Of a DNA stretch of 57,946 nt, positions 41,550-49,800 are shown in pieces. Below the pieces are notes generated by a model, which worked only from the letters and a program-made list of their open reading frames with translations, ran no database searches and was not told the origin of the DNA. The first letter of the stretch is position 1; every line of letters starts with the position of its first letter. Source of the stretch: UBA1227 sp964539045 (GTDB lineage: Bacteria; Bacillota; Clostridia; Oscillospirales; Acutalibacteraceae); contig CAZIHW010000033.1 of NCBI GenBank assembly GCA_964539045.1, positions 1 through 57,946 on the forward strand. The letters are read 5' to 3'. The position numbers and the translations under genes were made by a program.

Positions 41550-43280
41550 CTACGTATTTTCGGAAACCTCACCGGATGTTGAAGTTCCTCCGCCTGCACT
41601 CGTACTCTCTGTGCTTGAAGTACTCTCCGGTGTAGTGGTGGATTCTTCATGTAAGGTTGTGGATTCTTCCGGATTCGTTGTTGATTCACCTGTTGTGGAA
41701 ACCTCAGTAGTTGTGGAGACCTCTGTTGTAGTCGTGGCTGTCGTAGTTGGCTCTTTATAATCAAGAAGTACAATAGCCTGCTTTCCGAGTAAAGCATACT
41801 TATCACCGAAAGCGGATTGCCTGTATTTTACCAATCCCCGCTTATATGGATCCATTATGTACACATATCTGGAATCATAACCACACAATACAGTAACATG
41901 GGTTCCCCTGGGATACTCAAAATATTTATCCCCGGATGGTGTTTCAATGAGCCAATGGTTTGCCGTAACCGGCGTATTCATGTTATAGGTAGCCCAAACA
42001 ATTAAAGGCTTTCCCTGGTCAAGATATGAAAACAATGTACTCATGCTGCTTCCGGTTATATTTTTGGCTCTTTGCTTATTTCCGTGCCCCGCGAGAAATC
42101 TGTTTATAGATGAGGTGACAACCGGAGAGAAAGCGCCGTAGCCCGGACTGTCCGAGGTGTATGTATTTCTTGGATTTCCGACAAAATACTCATAAATACT
42201 GGGTCCGTAAACCTTACCGTTCTTTTTGTACAAAAGCTTACTCGGTATATATGAAATCATCGAATCCAAGCTTATGCTGTACCCGTAATATCTGAGAAGC
42301 ATTGTAGCGGAAGCCGCCTCACAGCCCGTAGGATAGGAAGGCATCTGATTTACAAACGGTACATTTAACAATACCTTCTTTTCGGCGACAACCGGCTTTA
42401 CATAGGTTTTTTTAGCGACATATTTCTTTGTAGGAGCAGTGACCGGTGGGCCCTGAGTAGTGGTCTCTGTAGTTGTTTCCGTTGTCGTTTCAGGTTGGGT
42501 AGTTGCAACTGTCGTGGTTTCTTCAGTTGTCGCAACGGACTCGGTTGTTATTATCGGCCCTGCCTTGCGTGCATCCCTATATGGGATAATAAGCATATTG
42601 TAGAGCAATGCAAATGCCACAAACAGACACATGCTTACCATTAATTTTCTGCTCGAATACCCCTGCATCACGGGTATTTCAAAAACCGGAATTACTTCCT
42701 CTTCGGATTCGTACGTGTACTCAGCGGGCTTTTCATCAAGCTTTTCATCGATTTTTTCGATGCCTTTATCTTCACTGATGGGAGCTACTTTTTGAGCAGA
42801 CTCTTCTTTTGGGGATTCTTCTTTTGGGGATTCTTCTTTGGTGGGCTCTTTTTTAGTCTTTTCAGGGGCTTTACTCTTACCGGTGGGAGCCTCTTTTTTG
42901 GCGGGCTCTTTCTTAGCTTTTTCAGAAACTTTTTTCTTGCCGGCGGCTGCCTCTTTTGCAATGACTCCTGCGTTAGCCTTTTCAGGGGCTTTCTTCTTGC
43001 CGGTGGGAGCCTCTTTTTTGGCGGGCTCTTTCTTAGCTTTTTCAGAAACTTTTTTCTTACCGGCGGCTGCCTCTTTTACGGTTACCCCTTCGTTAACCTT
43101 TTCAGCGGCTTTACTCTTACCGGCGGCCGCCTCTTTTTTGACGGGTTCCTTTTTATCAGTAACCTTCTTGTTTGTTTTTGCAGTCTGCTTATTTGAGTGT
43201 TGCTGGGCCTGAAGATTTTCCGCTTTTCTTGAAGCCCTGCTGTTTTTCTTCTTTCCGTTGTTTGCTCCCTTAGAGCTCAT
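41550..43280 (-). CDS. Membrane-tethered C39-family peptidase with a histone-H1-like cytoplasmic tail
   Basis: 576 aa. Residues 1-~160 are a Lys/Ala/Pro/Glu-rich tail with 40-residue repeats (unit containing KEAAAGKKKVSEKAKKEPAK). One membrane helix (~213-233) leads to a Thr/Glu-rich linker (~243-285) and a C39_2-type peptidase domain. The catalytic Cys is in YPTGCEAASA (~318), the His in GTHVTVLCGYD (~460) and the Asp in MDPYKRG. The C-terminal ~60 residues are again Thr/Ser/Glu-rich. The tail would be cytoplasmic and strongly basic. The substrate is unknown. It is followed on the same strand by repeat copy 41529-41540. Confidence 0.82.
   Translation of the reverse strand: MSSKGANNGKKKNSRASRKAENLQAQQHSNKQTAKTNKKVTDKKEPVKKEAAAGKSKAAEKVNEGVTVKEAAAGKKKVSEKAKKEPAKKEAPTGKKKAPEKANAGVIAKEAAAGKKKVSEKAKKEPAKKEAPTGKSKAPEKTKKEPTKEESPKEESPKEESAQKVAPISEDKGIEKIDEKLDEKPAEYTYESEEEVIPVFEIPVMQGYSSRKLMVSMCLFVAFALLYNMLIIPYRDARKAGPIITTESVATTEETTTVATTQPETTTETTTETTTQGPPVTAPTKKYVAKKTYVKPVVAEKKVLLNVPFVNQMPSYPTGCEAASATMLLRYYGYSISLDSMISYIPSKLLYKKNGKVYGPSIYEYFVGNPRNTYTSDSPGYGAFSPVVTSSINRFLAGHGNKQRAKNITGSSMSTLFSYLDQGKPLIVWATYNMNTPVTANHWLIETPSGDKYFEYPRGTHVTVLCGYDSRYVYIMDPYKRGLVKYRQSAFGDKYALLGKQAIVLLDYKEPTTTATTTTEVSTTTEVSTTGESTTNPEESTTLHEESTTTPESTSSTESTSAGGGTSTSGEVSENT
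42841..43100. repeat. 120-bp tandem repeats in the C39 peptidase tail
   Basis: Exact period of 120 bases: 42881-42960 and 43001-43080 are almost identical over 80 bases, and a third diverged unit begins at 43081. A smaller 15-base repeat (GATTCTTCTTTTGGG) lies at 42805-42840. Confidence 0.85.
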
Positions 43281-43295
43281 ATTATCAATCCCCGA

Positions 43296-44981
43296 TCAGT
43301 ATATATATCCTAAGTTCATATCAACATTTCCCGAAATGCCGTCAACATGTCCGGACGAGGTATATTGCCACATATCATATACCCCTGCATAATTGGTCTT
43401 ATCAACATAATGGGCAAGCCATATGTAATATTGACTGATTGCCGCAGCATCAAGCTTATTAGTCAAAAAGCTTTTATTTGCATATACACCGGCCTTATAT
43501 CCTGCATTTTTAACCGTCTCACAAAATGCCTTCGCTATAGCTGTACGTTGAGCACGATTCAAGTTGTCTGCTCGTCCGTTTGGATATCCACCGGAGTTTT
43601 CAATATCTATATAGATAGGATATTTTATATGCGATCCGTTAAGCATGCTTACGCATAGGCTGGCCTCTTCGACTGCTTCAGCCTCGTTTGTTGCCTGTGA
43701 AAAAATGTATATACCTACATTGAGTCCGGCAGCTCTGGCACCCGCCAAGTTCGCTTTAAACTTAGAATCTTCTACCAGAACACCGCTTCCGTAACCACGA
43801 TAAGCACACCTGATTATGACGAAATTAACACCGGAGGCTTTTACCTTTTTCCAATCTATATTGCCCTGATATTTGGATACATCTATACCTAAAGTGCCAC
43901 TGTTCTTCGACAAAGCTCCGCTCTTACCGAAATTATATTTGGCACCCTGTATAACCTGCTCTCCGGTCACGGCATTTCCGTTCTTGTCATAGTAGTATCT
44001 GGAACCGTCAATAAACTGCCATCCCGTATAGCTCTCGTGGGTAACTTTTTTATAAAAATGGGTTTCTTCATTGTAATTTTCAGTAGTGGCTTCAATGTAA
44101 TTGTCACCATTCTTTATATACAAAATATTGCCACCGTTATCATGCAGGTTTTCCGGCAGGGAAGAAACCGTAGTAGAACTATCTTCCGTTGTCGTCTCAG
44201 TTGAAGATGTAGTATCAACGGAAGAGGTAGTCTCCTCCGGAATTGCGGGGTCTACAACCGAGTCAAACGGGACTTCAACATATTCGTAAGTCACGGTTTT
44301 TGTAGAAGGTACAAACTCAACTGTATCCTTAAGCGTGACCACAGTCGGTGTTTTCTTTACAGGCGTATCTTCCTTCTTTTCATTTACCTCATTGGCCTGC
44401 TTAACCTCATCTTTTACTTCTTTTACGACCTTATATTCTACCTTCGCTTTAACTGTAGCCTTTATGCTCGGTGTTTTGCAATCAAAGCCTTCGGGCACGT
44501 TAAGAGTAATAGTGTAAGCTCCGGCGGCCAGGTTTCCTATGTTTATTATTCCTCGCTTCTCGGCATCGGAATATTCTTTTTCTTTTCCGTCGCTCGATTT
44601 TAGAACAATTGAAAATTCCGTACCGGATATAAGCTTGCCGCTTCCATCATAGAAACGTATCCTCAAGTCGTTTTGAAGACTCGTTGCCGTCATTCTCAAA
44701 GGGATATTAACCTTTGCCTCTGTGGTGGAAACTTCGGTGGTAGTTGTGGTTGTGGTAGCCATTTCAGTCGTTGTTTCCTCTTTAGTTGTAGCTATAACAG
44801 GGGTTGTTTTCTCATCTGCACCCGAATAGATAAAAACACAAACGAAAACAGTGACAAGCAGGAACAATACGGCAATTGCTCCATGCTTAAATTTGTCATT
44901 GTTAACGAGTTTTTTGAAATAGCTATTTAAATTGCCCAATTTTTCTCTCTCCGGTTTCTTTGCTAAAAAGTTTGTATACAA
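43296..44981 (-). CDS. Membrane-tethered GH25 muramidase with a Thr-rich linker
   Basis: 561 aa. Short cytoplasmic tail, one membrane helix (~36-55), a Thr/Glu linker (~60-95) and a SpaA/Cna-B-like beta domain (~96-180). A second Thr/Ser linker is followed by two choline-binding-like aromatic repeats (GWQFIDGSRYYYDKNGNAVTG, ~320-360 in part). The GH25 lysozyme domain (~370-561) starts LGIDVSKYQGNIDWKKV, with catalytic Asp/Glu in IDVSKYQ and PIYIDIENSGG. It cleaves the N-acetylmuramic acid linkage of peptidoglycan. It is 15 bases upstream of the C39 gene and shares its layout. Confidence 0.87.
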   Translation of the reverse strand: MYTNFLAKKPEREKLGNLNSYFKKLVNNDKFKHGAIAVLFLLVTVFVCVFIYSGADEKTTPVIATTKEETTTEMATTTTTTTEVSTTEAKVNIPLRMTATSLQNDLRIRFYDGSGKLISGTEFSIVLKSSDGKEKEYSDAEKRGIINIGNLAAGAYTITLNVPEGFDCKTPSIKATVKAKVEYKVVKEVKDEVKQANEVNEKKEDTPVKKTPTVVTLKDTVEFVPSTKTVTYEYVEVPFDSVVDPAIPEETTSSVDTTSSTETTTEDSSTTVSSLPENLHDNGGNILYIKNGDNYIEATTENYNEETHFYKKVTHESYTGWQFIDGSRYYYDKNGNAVTGEQVIQGAKYNFGKSGALSKNSGTLGIDVSKYQGNIDWKKVKASGVNFVIIRCAYRGYGSGVLVEDSKFKANLAGARAAGLNVGIYIFSQATNEAEAVEEASLCVSMLNGSHIKYPIYIDIENSGGYPNGRADNLNRAQRTAIAKAFCETVKNAGYKAGVYANKSFLTNKLDAAAISQYYIWLAHYVDKTNYAGVYDMWQYTSSGHVDGISGNVDMNLGYIY

Positions 44982-45004
44982 ATAGTTTCTGTGCTTAAAA
45001 TTTC

Positions 45005-45913
45005 CTAGCTTATGTTACTTGGATATACGCCCTTGGATATAAGTTCCTTAAAGGCATCGATGACGCTCTGCTTATCTTCTGCATACGTAACCCCAAACCA
45101 CTTCTCATCGGTCGGAAGAACAGCCACATCGCCTTTGCCTGACTCAACAAGATCTCCTATTATAGTCGGGAGCAGGTATTCGGACTTTATATCGTCCGGT
45201 GCCAAATTTTTAAGAAAGTCTTTAAATCCATCTTCGAGAATGTTAAGGAAATCCTTTCCTATGCCCCACATGTTCATAGAAACAAGAGTATCATCATCAT
45301 AAAATTTTACATTATCTTCGCTTCTGACCGCCGCTCTTCCGTTTATTTTTTCAATGTTGCCGGTCTCCACGATTCCCGTCATATAACCGTTTTCCTCTTT
45401 ACAAACGCCACGGGTTACTCCTCCGTTTTCCGAAAGAGTGTTAATAAGTTTGAATCCGGCCATGCAAAAATGATATTTATCTGTTGTTTCGGAGGCTCCG
45501 CTCACAAGCCAATCATGGATTAGCTTAAAGCCCTCTTTACCATAGTAATCATCTGCATTTATAACTGCAAAAGGTTCATTTACTATACCTTTTACGGCAA
45601 GTATAGCCTGACCTGTACCCCAGGGCTTTTTCCTGTCACCCTTTGAAAATCCGGCCGGCAAGTCATCTATTTCCTGATACGCATACGCAATGTTTACTTT
45701 TTGTGCTATCCTGTCCCCTATGGCTTCCTTAAACTCGTCTTCTATATCTTTGCGTATAACAAAAACGACCTTATTAAATCCGGCCTCTAATGCATCATGT
45801 ATAGAATAATCTATAATTATCTCGCCGCTTGGACCTACCGGGGTTATTTGCTTTATACCCCCTCCGAATCTCGAACCGATACCGGCAGCCATTATTACAA
45901 GTGTAGTATTCAT
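45005..45913 (-). CDS. Sugar-phosphate nucleotidyltransferase family protein
   Basis: 302 aa with the Rossmann-like NTP-transferase fold. The nucleotide-binding signature is MAAGIGSRFGGGIKQ (residues ~8-22; family LAAGxGTRLxxxxxK). FAVINADDYYG supplies the metal-binding Asp and GGVTRGVCKEENGYM a product-site loop. It probably makes an NDP-sugar or a CDP-/UDP-activated precursor for envelope polymers. The exact substrate cannot be called. An AGGAGAA site precedes the ATG. It lies upstream of the GH25 and C39 genes and could be co-transcribed with them. Confidence 0.8.
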   Translation of the reverse strand: MNTTLVIMAAGIGSRFGGGIKQITPVGPSGEIIIDYSIHDALEAGFNKVVFVIRKDIEDEFKEAIGDRIAQKVNIAYAYQEIDDLPAGFSKGDRKKPWGTGQAILAVKGIVNEPFAVINADDYYGKEGFKLIHDWLVSGASETTDKYHFCMAGFKLINTLSENGGVTRGVCKEENGYMTGIVETGNIEKINGRAAVRSEDNVKFYDDDTLVSMNMWGIGKDFLNILEDGFKDFLKNLAPDDIKSEYLLPTIIGDLVESGKGDVAVLPTDEKWFGVTYAEDKQSVIDAFKELISKGVYPSNIS

Positions 45914-45966
45914 AGGATATTGATTCTCCTTTTTAAACCTGATGTTTTTAAAGATTTTATGAATCT

Positions 45967-45979
45967 AGCCTGACGGCTA
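45967..45979. repeat. Solo repeat copy upstream of the nucleotidyltransferase
   Basis: AGCCTGACGGCTA, with CTAGCC/GGCTAT flanks that can form a small hairpin. It lies in the 259-base region 45914-46172, which otherwise holds only the AGCS terminator. Confidence 0.6.
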
Positions 45980-46089
45980 TGTACGCATAGAATATGTGTA
46001 CATGACAACACCATTTTTCAGCAATAACAGTTTAACACCTTATCCTTGTTTATTCAACAAAATAAGCGCATTTTCCATATTTTTATAAG

Positions 46090-46120
46090 GAAAAAAGAGC
46101 CGTGTCAAACACGGCTCTTT
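46090..46120 (-). terminator. Intrinsic terminator of the AGCS symporter gene
   Basis: A 12-bp stem, AAAGAGCCGTGT (46094-46105) with 46109-46120. Read on the minus strand it is followed by TTTTTT. Confidence 0.85.
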
Positions 46121-46172
46121 ATAGATTTCTGTATACTACCGAATCTTACATTCGGATATTACATTTTATACA

Positions 46173-47597
46173 TTACTTTTTTTCGAAAGCTTTCTCTGCT
46201 TTCAACTTATCAACATAAGCCTTTGTCTCTTTACCTACTACACCGCCGAGGGCAACAAGTGCGATAAGGTTCGGGAAGGCCATGAGTCCGTTGCAGATAT
46301 CAGCAATAGTCCAAACAACATCAAGTGCAAGGTACGGACCTGCAAATACAGCTACGATATAGAGGACTCTGAAAACAAGAAGAACCTTCTTATTACCGCC
46401 GAAGAGATAGTCAACGCACTTTTCGGAATAATAATCCCAACCGAGAATTGTAGTAAATGCGAAAAGAGCAAGACAAATAGCAACCATGGTCTCAGATACA
46501 ACAGCCGGCCATGGGAATGACTCTGCCCATGCCATCTGTGTAACAGCTGCGCCCTGAAGTCCATCCGCGTTTGCATATGCACCTGTAACTATTATTGACA
46601 AACCGGTAAGAGTACAAATAACGATTGTATCGAGGAATGTTCCGGTCATTGTTACAAGACCCTGACGAGCCGGCTCGTTTGTCTGTGCTGCAGCAGCAGC
46701 GATCGGTGCAGAACCGAGACCTGCCTCGTTTGAGAAAATACCACGACCGATACCCTTTTGCATAGCAAGCTTAATAGCAGCACCGGCAAAACCACCAACG
46801 GCTGCCTGATATGTAAATGCGCCTTTGAAAACAAGGGCAAGTGCTGTCGGAATAGCCTTGAAATTTATAAGAACAACAGCAAGGGCAAGTACAAAGTAGA
46901 GTATGCACATAAACGGTACAATTTTCTCAGCAACGCTGGAAATTCTCTTGATGCCTCCGATTACAACAAGTGCAACAAGGAGTGTTACTATAGCACCTAC
47001 AATAACTGCTACCAATGTAACATCTGCTCCCAAAGCATCAAAAACAACCGGTGACTCAATTACATTCTGGAAAGCAGAAGTGATACCGTTTATCTGTGTC
47101 ATAGTACCGATACCGAGAAGACCGGCCATAGCTCCGAAAATAGCAAAGAGCTTAGCAAGCCACTTCCACTTTGGGCCCATTCCTTTTTCAATGTACATAA
47201 ACGGACCACCGAGGTAAGAACCGTCTGCCCTTTTTTCTCTATAGAGAATAGCAAGGAGACCCTCGGAGTATTTTGTTGCCATTCCGAGGAAAGCAGCAAA
47301 AAGCATCCAGAACAGTGCACCCGGTCCACCAACGCAAACGGCAGTAGCAACACCTACGATGTTACCTGTACCTACTGTCGCTGAGAGTGCAGTACAGAGA
47401 GCAGCAAAGGATGATACCTCACCTTCTCCGTCATCCTCATTTTTAACCATAAACCTAAGAGCCTTTCCAAGGTGGAAGACCTGTACAAATCCTGTACGGA
47501 TTGAGAGATAGAGACCAGCTGCAAGGATTAGGATAATAAGTGTCCAACCCCAGACAAAGTCGTCTACAGTGGTCATGAGTTCTGCAAATTTTTCCAT
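46173..47597 (-). CDS. Alanine/glycine:cation symporter (AGCS family)
   Basis: 474 aa with about ten or eleven membrane helices. Family signatures are ALSATVGTGNIVGVATAVCVGGPG (~70-93 in part), GMATKYSEGLLAI, FSNEAGLGSAPIAAAAAQT (~290) and LFAFTTILGWDYYSEK. It takes up glycine or alanine with Na+ or H+. The glycine riboswitch in its leader points to glycine handling: in such genes ligand binding usually permits expression, so excess glycine is taken in and used, or moved. Monocistronic, with its own terminator. Confidence 0.92.
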   Translation of the reverse strand: MEKFAELMTTVDDFVWGWTLIILILAAGLYLSIRTGFVQVFHLGKALRFMVKNEDDGEGEVSSFAALCTALSATVGTGNIVGVATAVCVGGPGALFWMLFAAFLGMATKYSEGLLAILYREKRADGSYLGGPFMYIEKGMGPKWKWLAKLFAIFGAMAGLLGIGTMTQINGITSAFQNVIESPVVFDALGADVTLVAVIVGAIVTLLVALVVIGGIKRISSVAEKIVPFMCILYFVLALAVVLINFKAIPTALALVFKGAFTYQAAVGGFAGAAIKLAMQKGIGRGIFSNEAGLGSAPIAAAAAQTNEPARQGLVTMTGTFLDTIVICTLTGLSIIVTGAYANADGLQGAAVTQMAWAESFPWPAVVSETMVAICLALFAFTTILGWDYYSEKCVDYLFGGNKKVLLVFRVLYIVAVFAGPYLALDVVWTIADICNGLMAFPNLIALVALGGVVGKETKAYVDKLKAEKAFEKK

Positions 47598-47635
47598 TTC
47601 AAATAGTCCTTTCCGAGAGTATTTTCAACTCAAAA

Positions 47636-47813
47636 TAAAATAAAAGCCGCAATTTCGATATCGAAATCACAGCTCCGGAGAAGGGCACCCAGCAATTTTT
47701 AAGTTGCTCTGTCCTTTTGCCTGAGAGATTAACATCGATTGGGCAAATGCACAATCTGATGCCGTACACCTTCGGCGCTCCTACTTGGCTGGCAGGAGAC
47801 TCTCCAGAGTCGA
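47636..47813 (-). promoter_or_regulatory. Glycine riboswitch (single aptamer) with terminator, upstream of AGCS
   Basis: On the minus strand from 47813: CTGGAGAG, AGCGCCGAAGG and CTCAGGCAAAAGGACAGAG, the conserved glycine-aptamer blocks in order and with normal spacing (to about 47703). Only one full aptamer is present. The following GGGTGCCCTTCTCCGGAG (about 47694-47677) may be the shortened ghost partner. The expression platform is a stem with palindromic ATTTCGATATCGAAAT (47645-47673) and a T-rich tail. Confidence 0.88.
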
Positions 47814-47856
47814 AAAAATAAAGCACATTAAAGTGCTAAATCAAAACGATGTAGAG

Positions 47857-47886
47857 ATTATACCATACTAAATAAAAAATGCAATA
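47857..47886 (-). promoter_or_regulatory. Promoter of the glycine riboswitch transcript
   Basis: Minus-strand TTGCAT, a 16-base spacer and TGG-TATAAT (an extended -10; TATAAT at 47862-47857). Confidence 0.65.
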
Positions 47887-48110
47887 CGTAAATTTTAAAA
47901 TTGCAAATTTTTTTGACAGTTTGCGACAACTTTCCTTTAGACAGTAGGATACAATACAACAAATTATATGCGGGAAAATTCAAATTAGAACTTTTGTAAT
48001 CTTTCTTTAAGTTTGATTTAAGTTTTCACGTGTATCATTCAAGATGTGATGAGGGACTAGTCACCCCTTCACTCACTTTTTCATTTCATTTTCTCCTATT
48101 TTTAAGGAAC

Positions 48111-48149
48111 AAGCCGAGTGCTCCCCACACTCGGCTTGTTTTCCTTTTA
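48111..48149 (+). terminator. Strong hairpin terminator in the gap before tetR
   Basis: AAGCCGAGTG (48111-48120) pairs with 48128-48137, followed by GTTTTCCTTTTAT. No coding gene precedes it on the plus strand: the upstream ~180 bases (47930-48110) hold no ORF I believe, only the small fold GTGATGAGGGACTAGTCACC near 48046. A short non-coding transcript is possible. Confidence 0.6.
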
Positions 48150-48237
48150 TATACCAAATATCACAAGCCTCCATATCGCATGTTTATTAAACAGATATGC
48201 ATTCCGATATTTTTTCATAAAGAGGGTCTTCTCAAAA

Positions 48238-48278
48238 TCGGTCAACGGAACTAGAATGAGATTGACCGAATCGGTTAA
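48238..48278. promoter_or_regulatory. TetR operator region with three half-sites
   Basis: TCGGTCAA (48238-48245), TTGACCGA (48262-48269) and TCGGTTAA (48271-48278). The first two are perfect inverted copies. The second and third form a tight near-palindrome around one base. It lies 22 bases upstream of the tetR ATG. Confidence 0.6.
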
Positions 48279-48300
48279 CAAGGTGAAGAGAGGTAACGCT

Positions 48301-48912
48301 ATGAACGAAAGGTTCTTTTCCCTGCCCGAAGAAAAGCAACAGGCTATAATAAATGCCGGCTATCGGGTATTTTCACAAAACGCTTATAAAAACAGCCCTA
48401 TGAGTGAGATTGCGGATGCTGCCGGGATCAGCAAATCCCTGCTTTTTCATTACTTTCACAATAAAAAAGAGCTGTATATGTTTCTGTGGGAAAAATGCGC
48501 TGAGATTACTGTCGAATATCTGACAAAGTACGGCTGCTACGAACAAAAAGATTTGTTTGAGAGCATGGAAAAAGGGATGCGGGCCAAAATGGAAATCATT
48601 CGTCTCTATCCCGATATGTCGAACTTTGTTATTAAAGCTTTTTATGAGAAGGATCCGGATATCTCCACCGCCGTTCAGGAAAGCTATCGTAAACACTTAA
48701 ATCTGAAAGTTAATAAGACATGGATAAATATGAATCCGGATCAGTTTATTCCCGGACTGGATATTCCGATGATGTACCGTGAGATGTATTGGGCATCAGA
48801 GGGCTATCTTTGGGAGATGGTTCAGAAAGGCAATGTAGATATGGAACAGATGGAGAAGGACTTTACAAAGCTTATGAATTTTTGGAAAAGTATCTATCTT
48901 CGGAAAGAGTGA
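48301..48912 (+). CDS. TetR/AcrR family transcriptional regulator
   Basis: 203 aa from the ATG at 48301 (AGAGAGGTAA upstream). The N-terminal HTH has MSEIADAAGISKSLLFHYFHNKKELY (about residues 34-59), the canonical TetR pattern. The C-terminal ligand domain is not closely recognisable. Its stop codon is six bases before the ABC ATPase start, so it heads a three-gene exporter operon and probably represses it through the half-sites just upstream. Confidence 0.88.
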   Translation: MNERFFSLPEEKQQAIINAGYRVFSQNAYKNSPMSEIADAAGISKSLLFHYFHNKKELYMFLWEKCAEITVEYLTKYGCYEQKDLFESMEKGMRAKMEIIRLYPDMSNFVIKAFYEKDPDISTAVQESYRKHLNLKVNKTWINMNPDQFIPGLDIPMMYREMYWASEGYLWEMVQKGNVDMEQMEKDFTKLMNFWKSIYLRKE

Positions 48913-48918
48913 GGAAAT

Positions 48919-49800
48919 ATGGAAATTATTAAAACGACAAAGCTTACTAAGTACTATGGTAAGGCAAGAGGTATCATTGACCTTGACCTGTCGGTAGAGC
49001 AGGGTGAGTTTTTTGGATTTATCGGTCCGAACGGCGCCGGAAAATCTACGACGATCCGTACATTGCTCGGTCTGATTGCCCCTACTTCAGGCAGCGCAAT
49101 GATATTTGGGAAAGATGTCACAAAAGAAAAGGAAGCAATTTTACAGGATATCGGCTACCTGCCCTCGGAAGCATTATTTTACCAGGGCATGAAGGTAAAA
49201 GATGTATTGAATCTGTCTGCCGATTTGCGAAAAAAAGATTGTACTGACGAATCTAAAATACTATGTGAGCGTTTACAGCTTGATACAGACCGAAAGGTAG
49301 ATGAATTGTCATTCGGTAACAGAAAGAAGGTTGCTATTGTTTGCGCCCTACAGCACAGACCGGACATGTTGGTGCTGGACGAACCTACAAGCGGACTTGA
49401 TCCTCTGATGCAGAAAGAGTTTTTTGATATTTTGCAGGAGAGAAATAAGGAGGGCGCAACAATTTTCCTCTCAAGCCATATTCTGTCGGAAATTCAACGC
49501 AACTGCACCCGTGCGGCGATTATCCGTGACGGAAAGATCATTGCATGCAACAGTGTGGAGGACCTCTCGAAAACAAATGCAAAACGCATTACTGTTCAAG
49601 GTGTCGTTGACTTGGCACAGATGGAAGGCGTTCGGGACAAAAAGGATACTGAGGATTCAGTCAGCTTTCTTTTCAGTGGCGACATGAATAGCCTGCTACA
49701 CACGCTATCCGCCGGACAGGTAAATGATCTTACGATTACGGAGCCGGATCTTGAAGAAGTATTCATGCATTATTATGTAAAGGACGGTGAGACGATATGA
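48919..49800 (+). CDS. ABC-2 type exporter ATP-binding protein
   Basis: 293 aa: FIGPNGAGKSTTIRTLLGL (~34-52), a degenerate signature LSFGNRKKVAIV (usually LSGGxxQR), MLVLDEPTSGLDPL and a C-terminal ~80-aa regulatory extension, as in BcrA/CcmA-type exporters. It drives efflux or immunity against drugs or antimicrobial peptides. The start follows GAGGAAAT, and its stop overlaps the permease ATG (ATGA). Confidence 0.88.
   Translation: MEIIKTTKLTKYYGKARGIIDLDLSVEQGEFFGFIGPNGAGKSTTIRTLLGLIAPTSGSAMIFGKDVTKEKEAILQDIGYLPSEALFYQGMKVKDVLNLSADLRKKDCTDESKILCERLQLDTDRKVDELSFGNRKKVAIVCALQHRPDMLVLDEPTSGLDPLMQKEFFDILQERNKEGATIFLSSHILSEIQRNCTRAAIIRDGKIIACNSVEDLSKTNAKRITVQGVVDLAQMEGVRDKKDTEDSVSFLFSGDMNSLLHTLSAGQVNDLTITEPDLEEVFMHYYVKDGETI

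Noticed and set aside
42792..43212. Long plus-strand open frames opposite the C39 peptidase repeats
   Set aside because: They arise from the repetitive Lys/Ala-rich coding sequence of the real gene on the minus strand and have no ribosome site.
47599..47826. Minus-strand 75-codon open frame upstream of the AGCS gene
   Set aside because: It coincides with the glycine riboswitch and has no ribosome site; the RNA structure explains the sequence.
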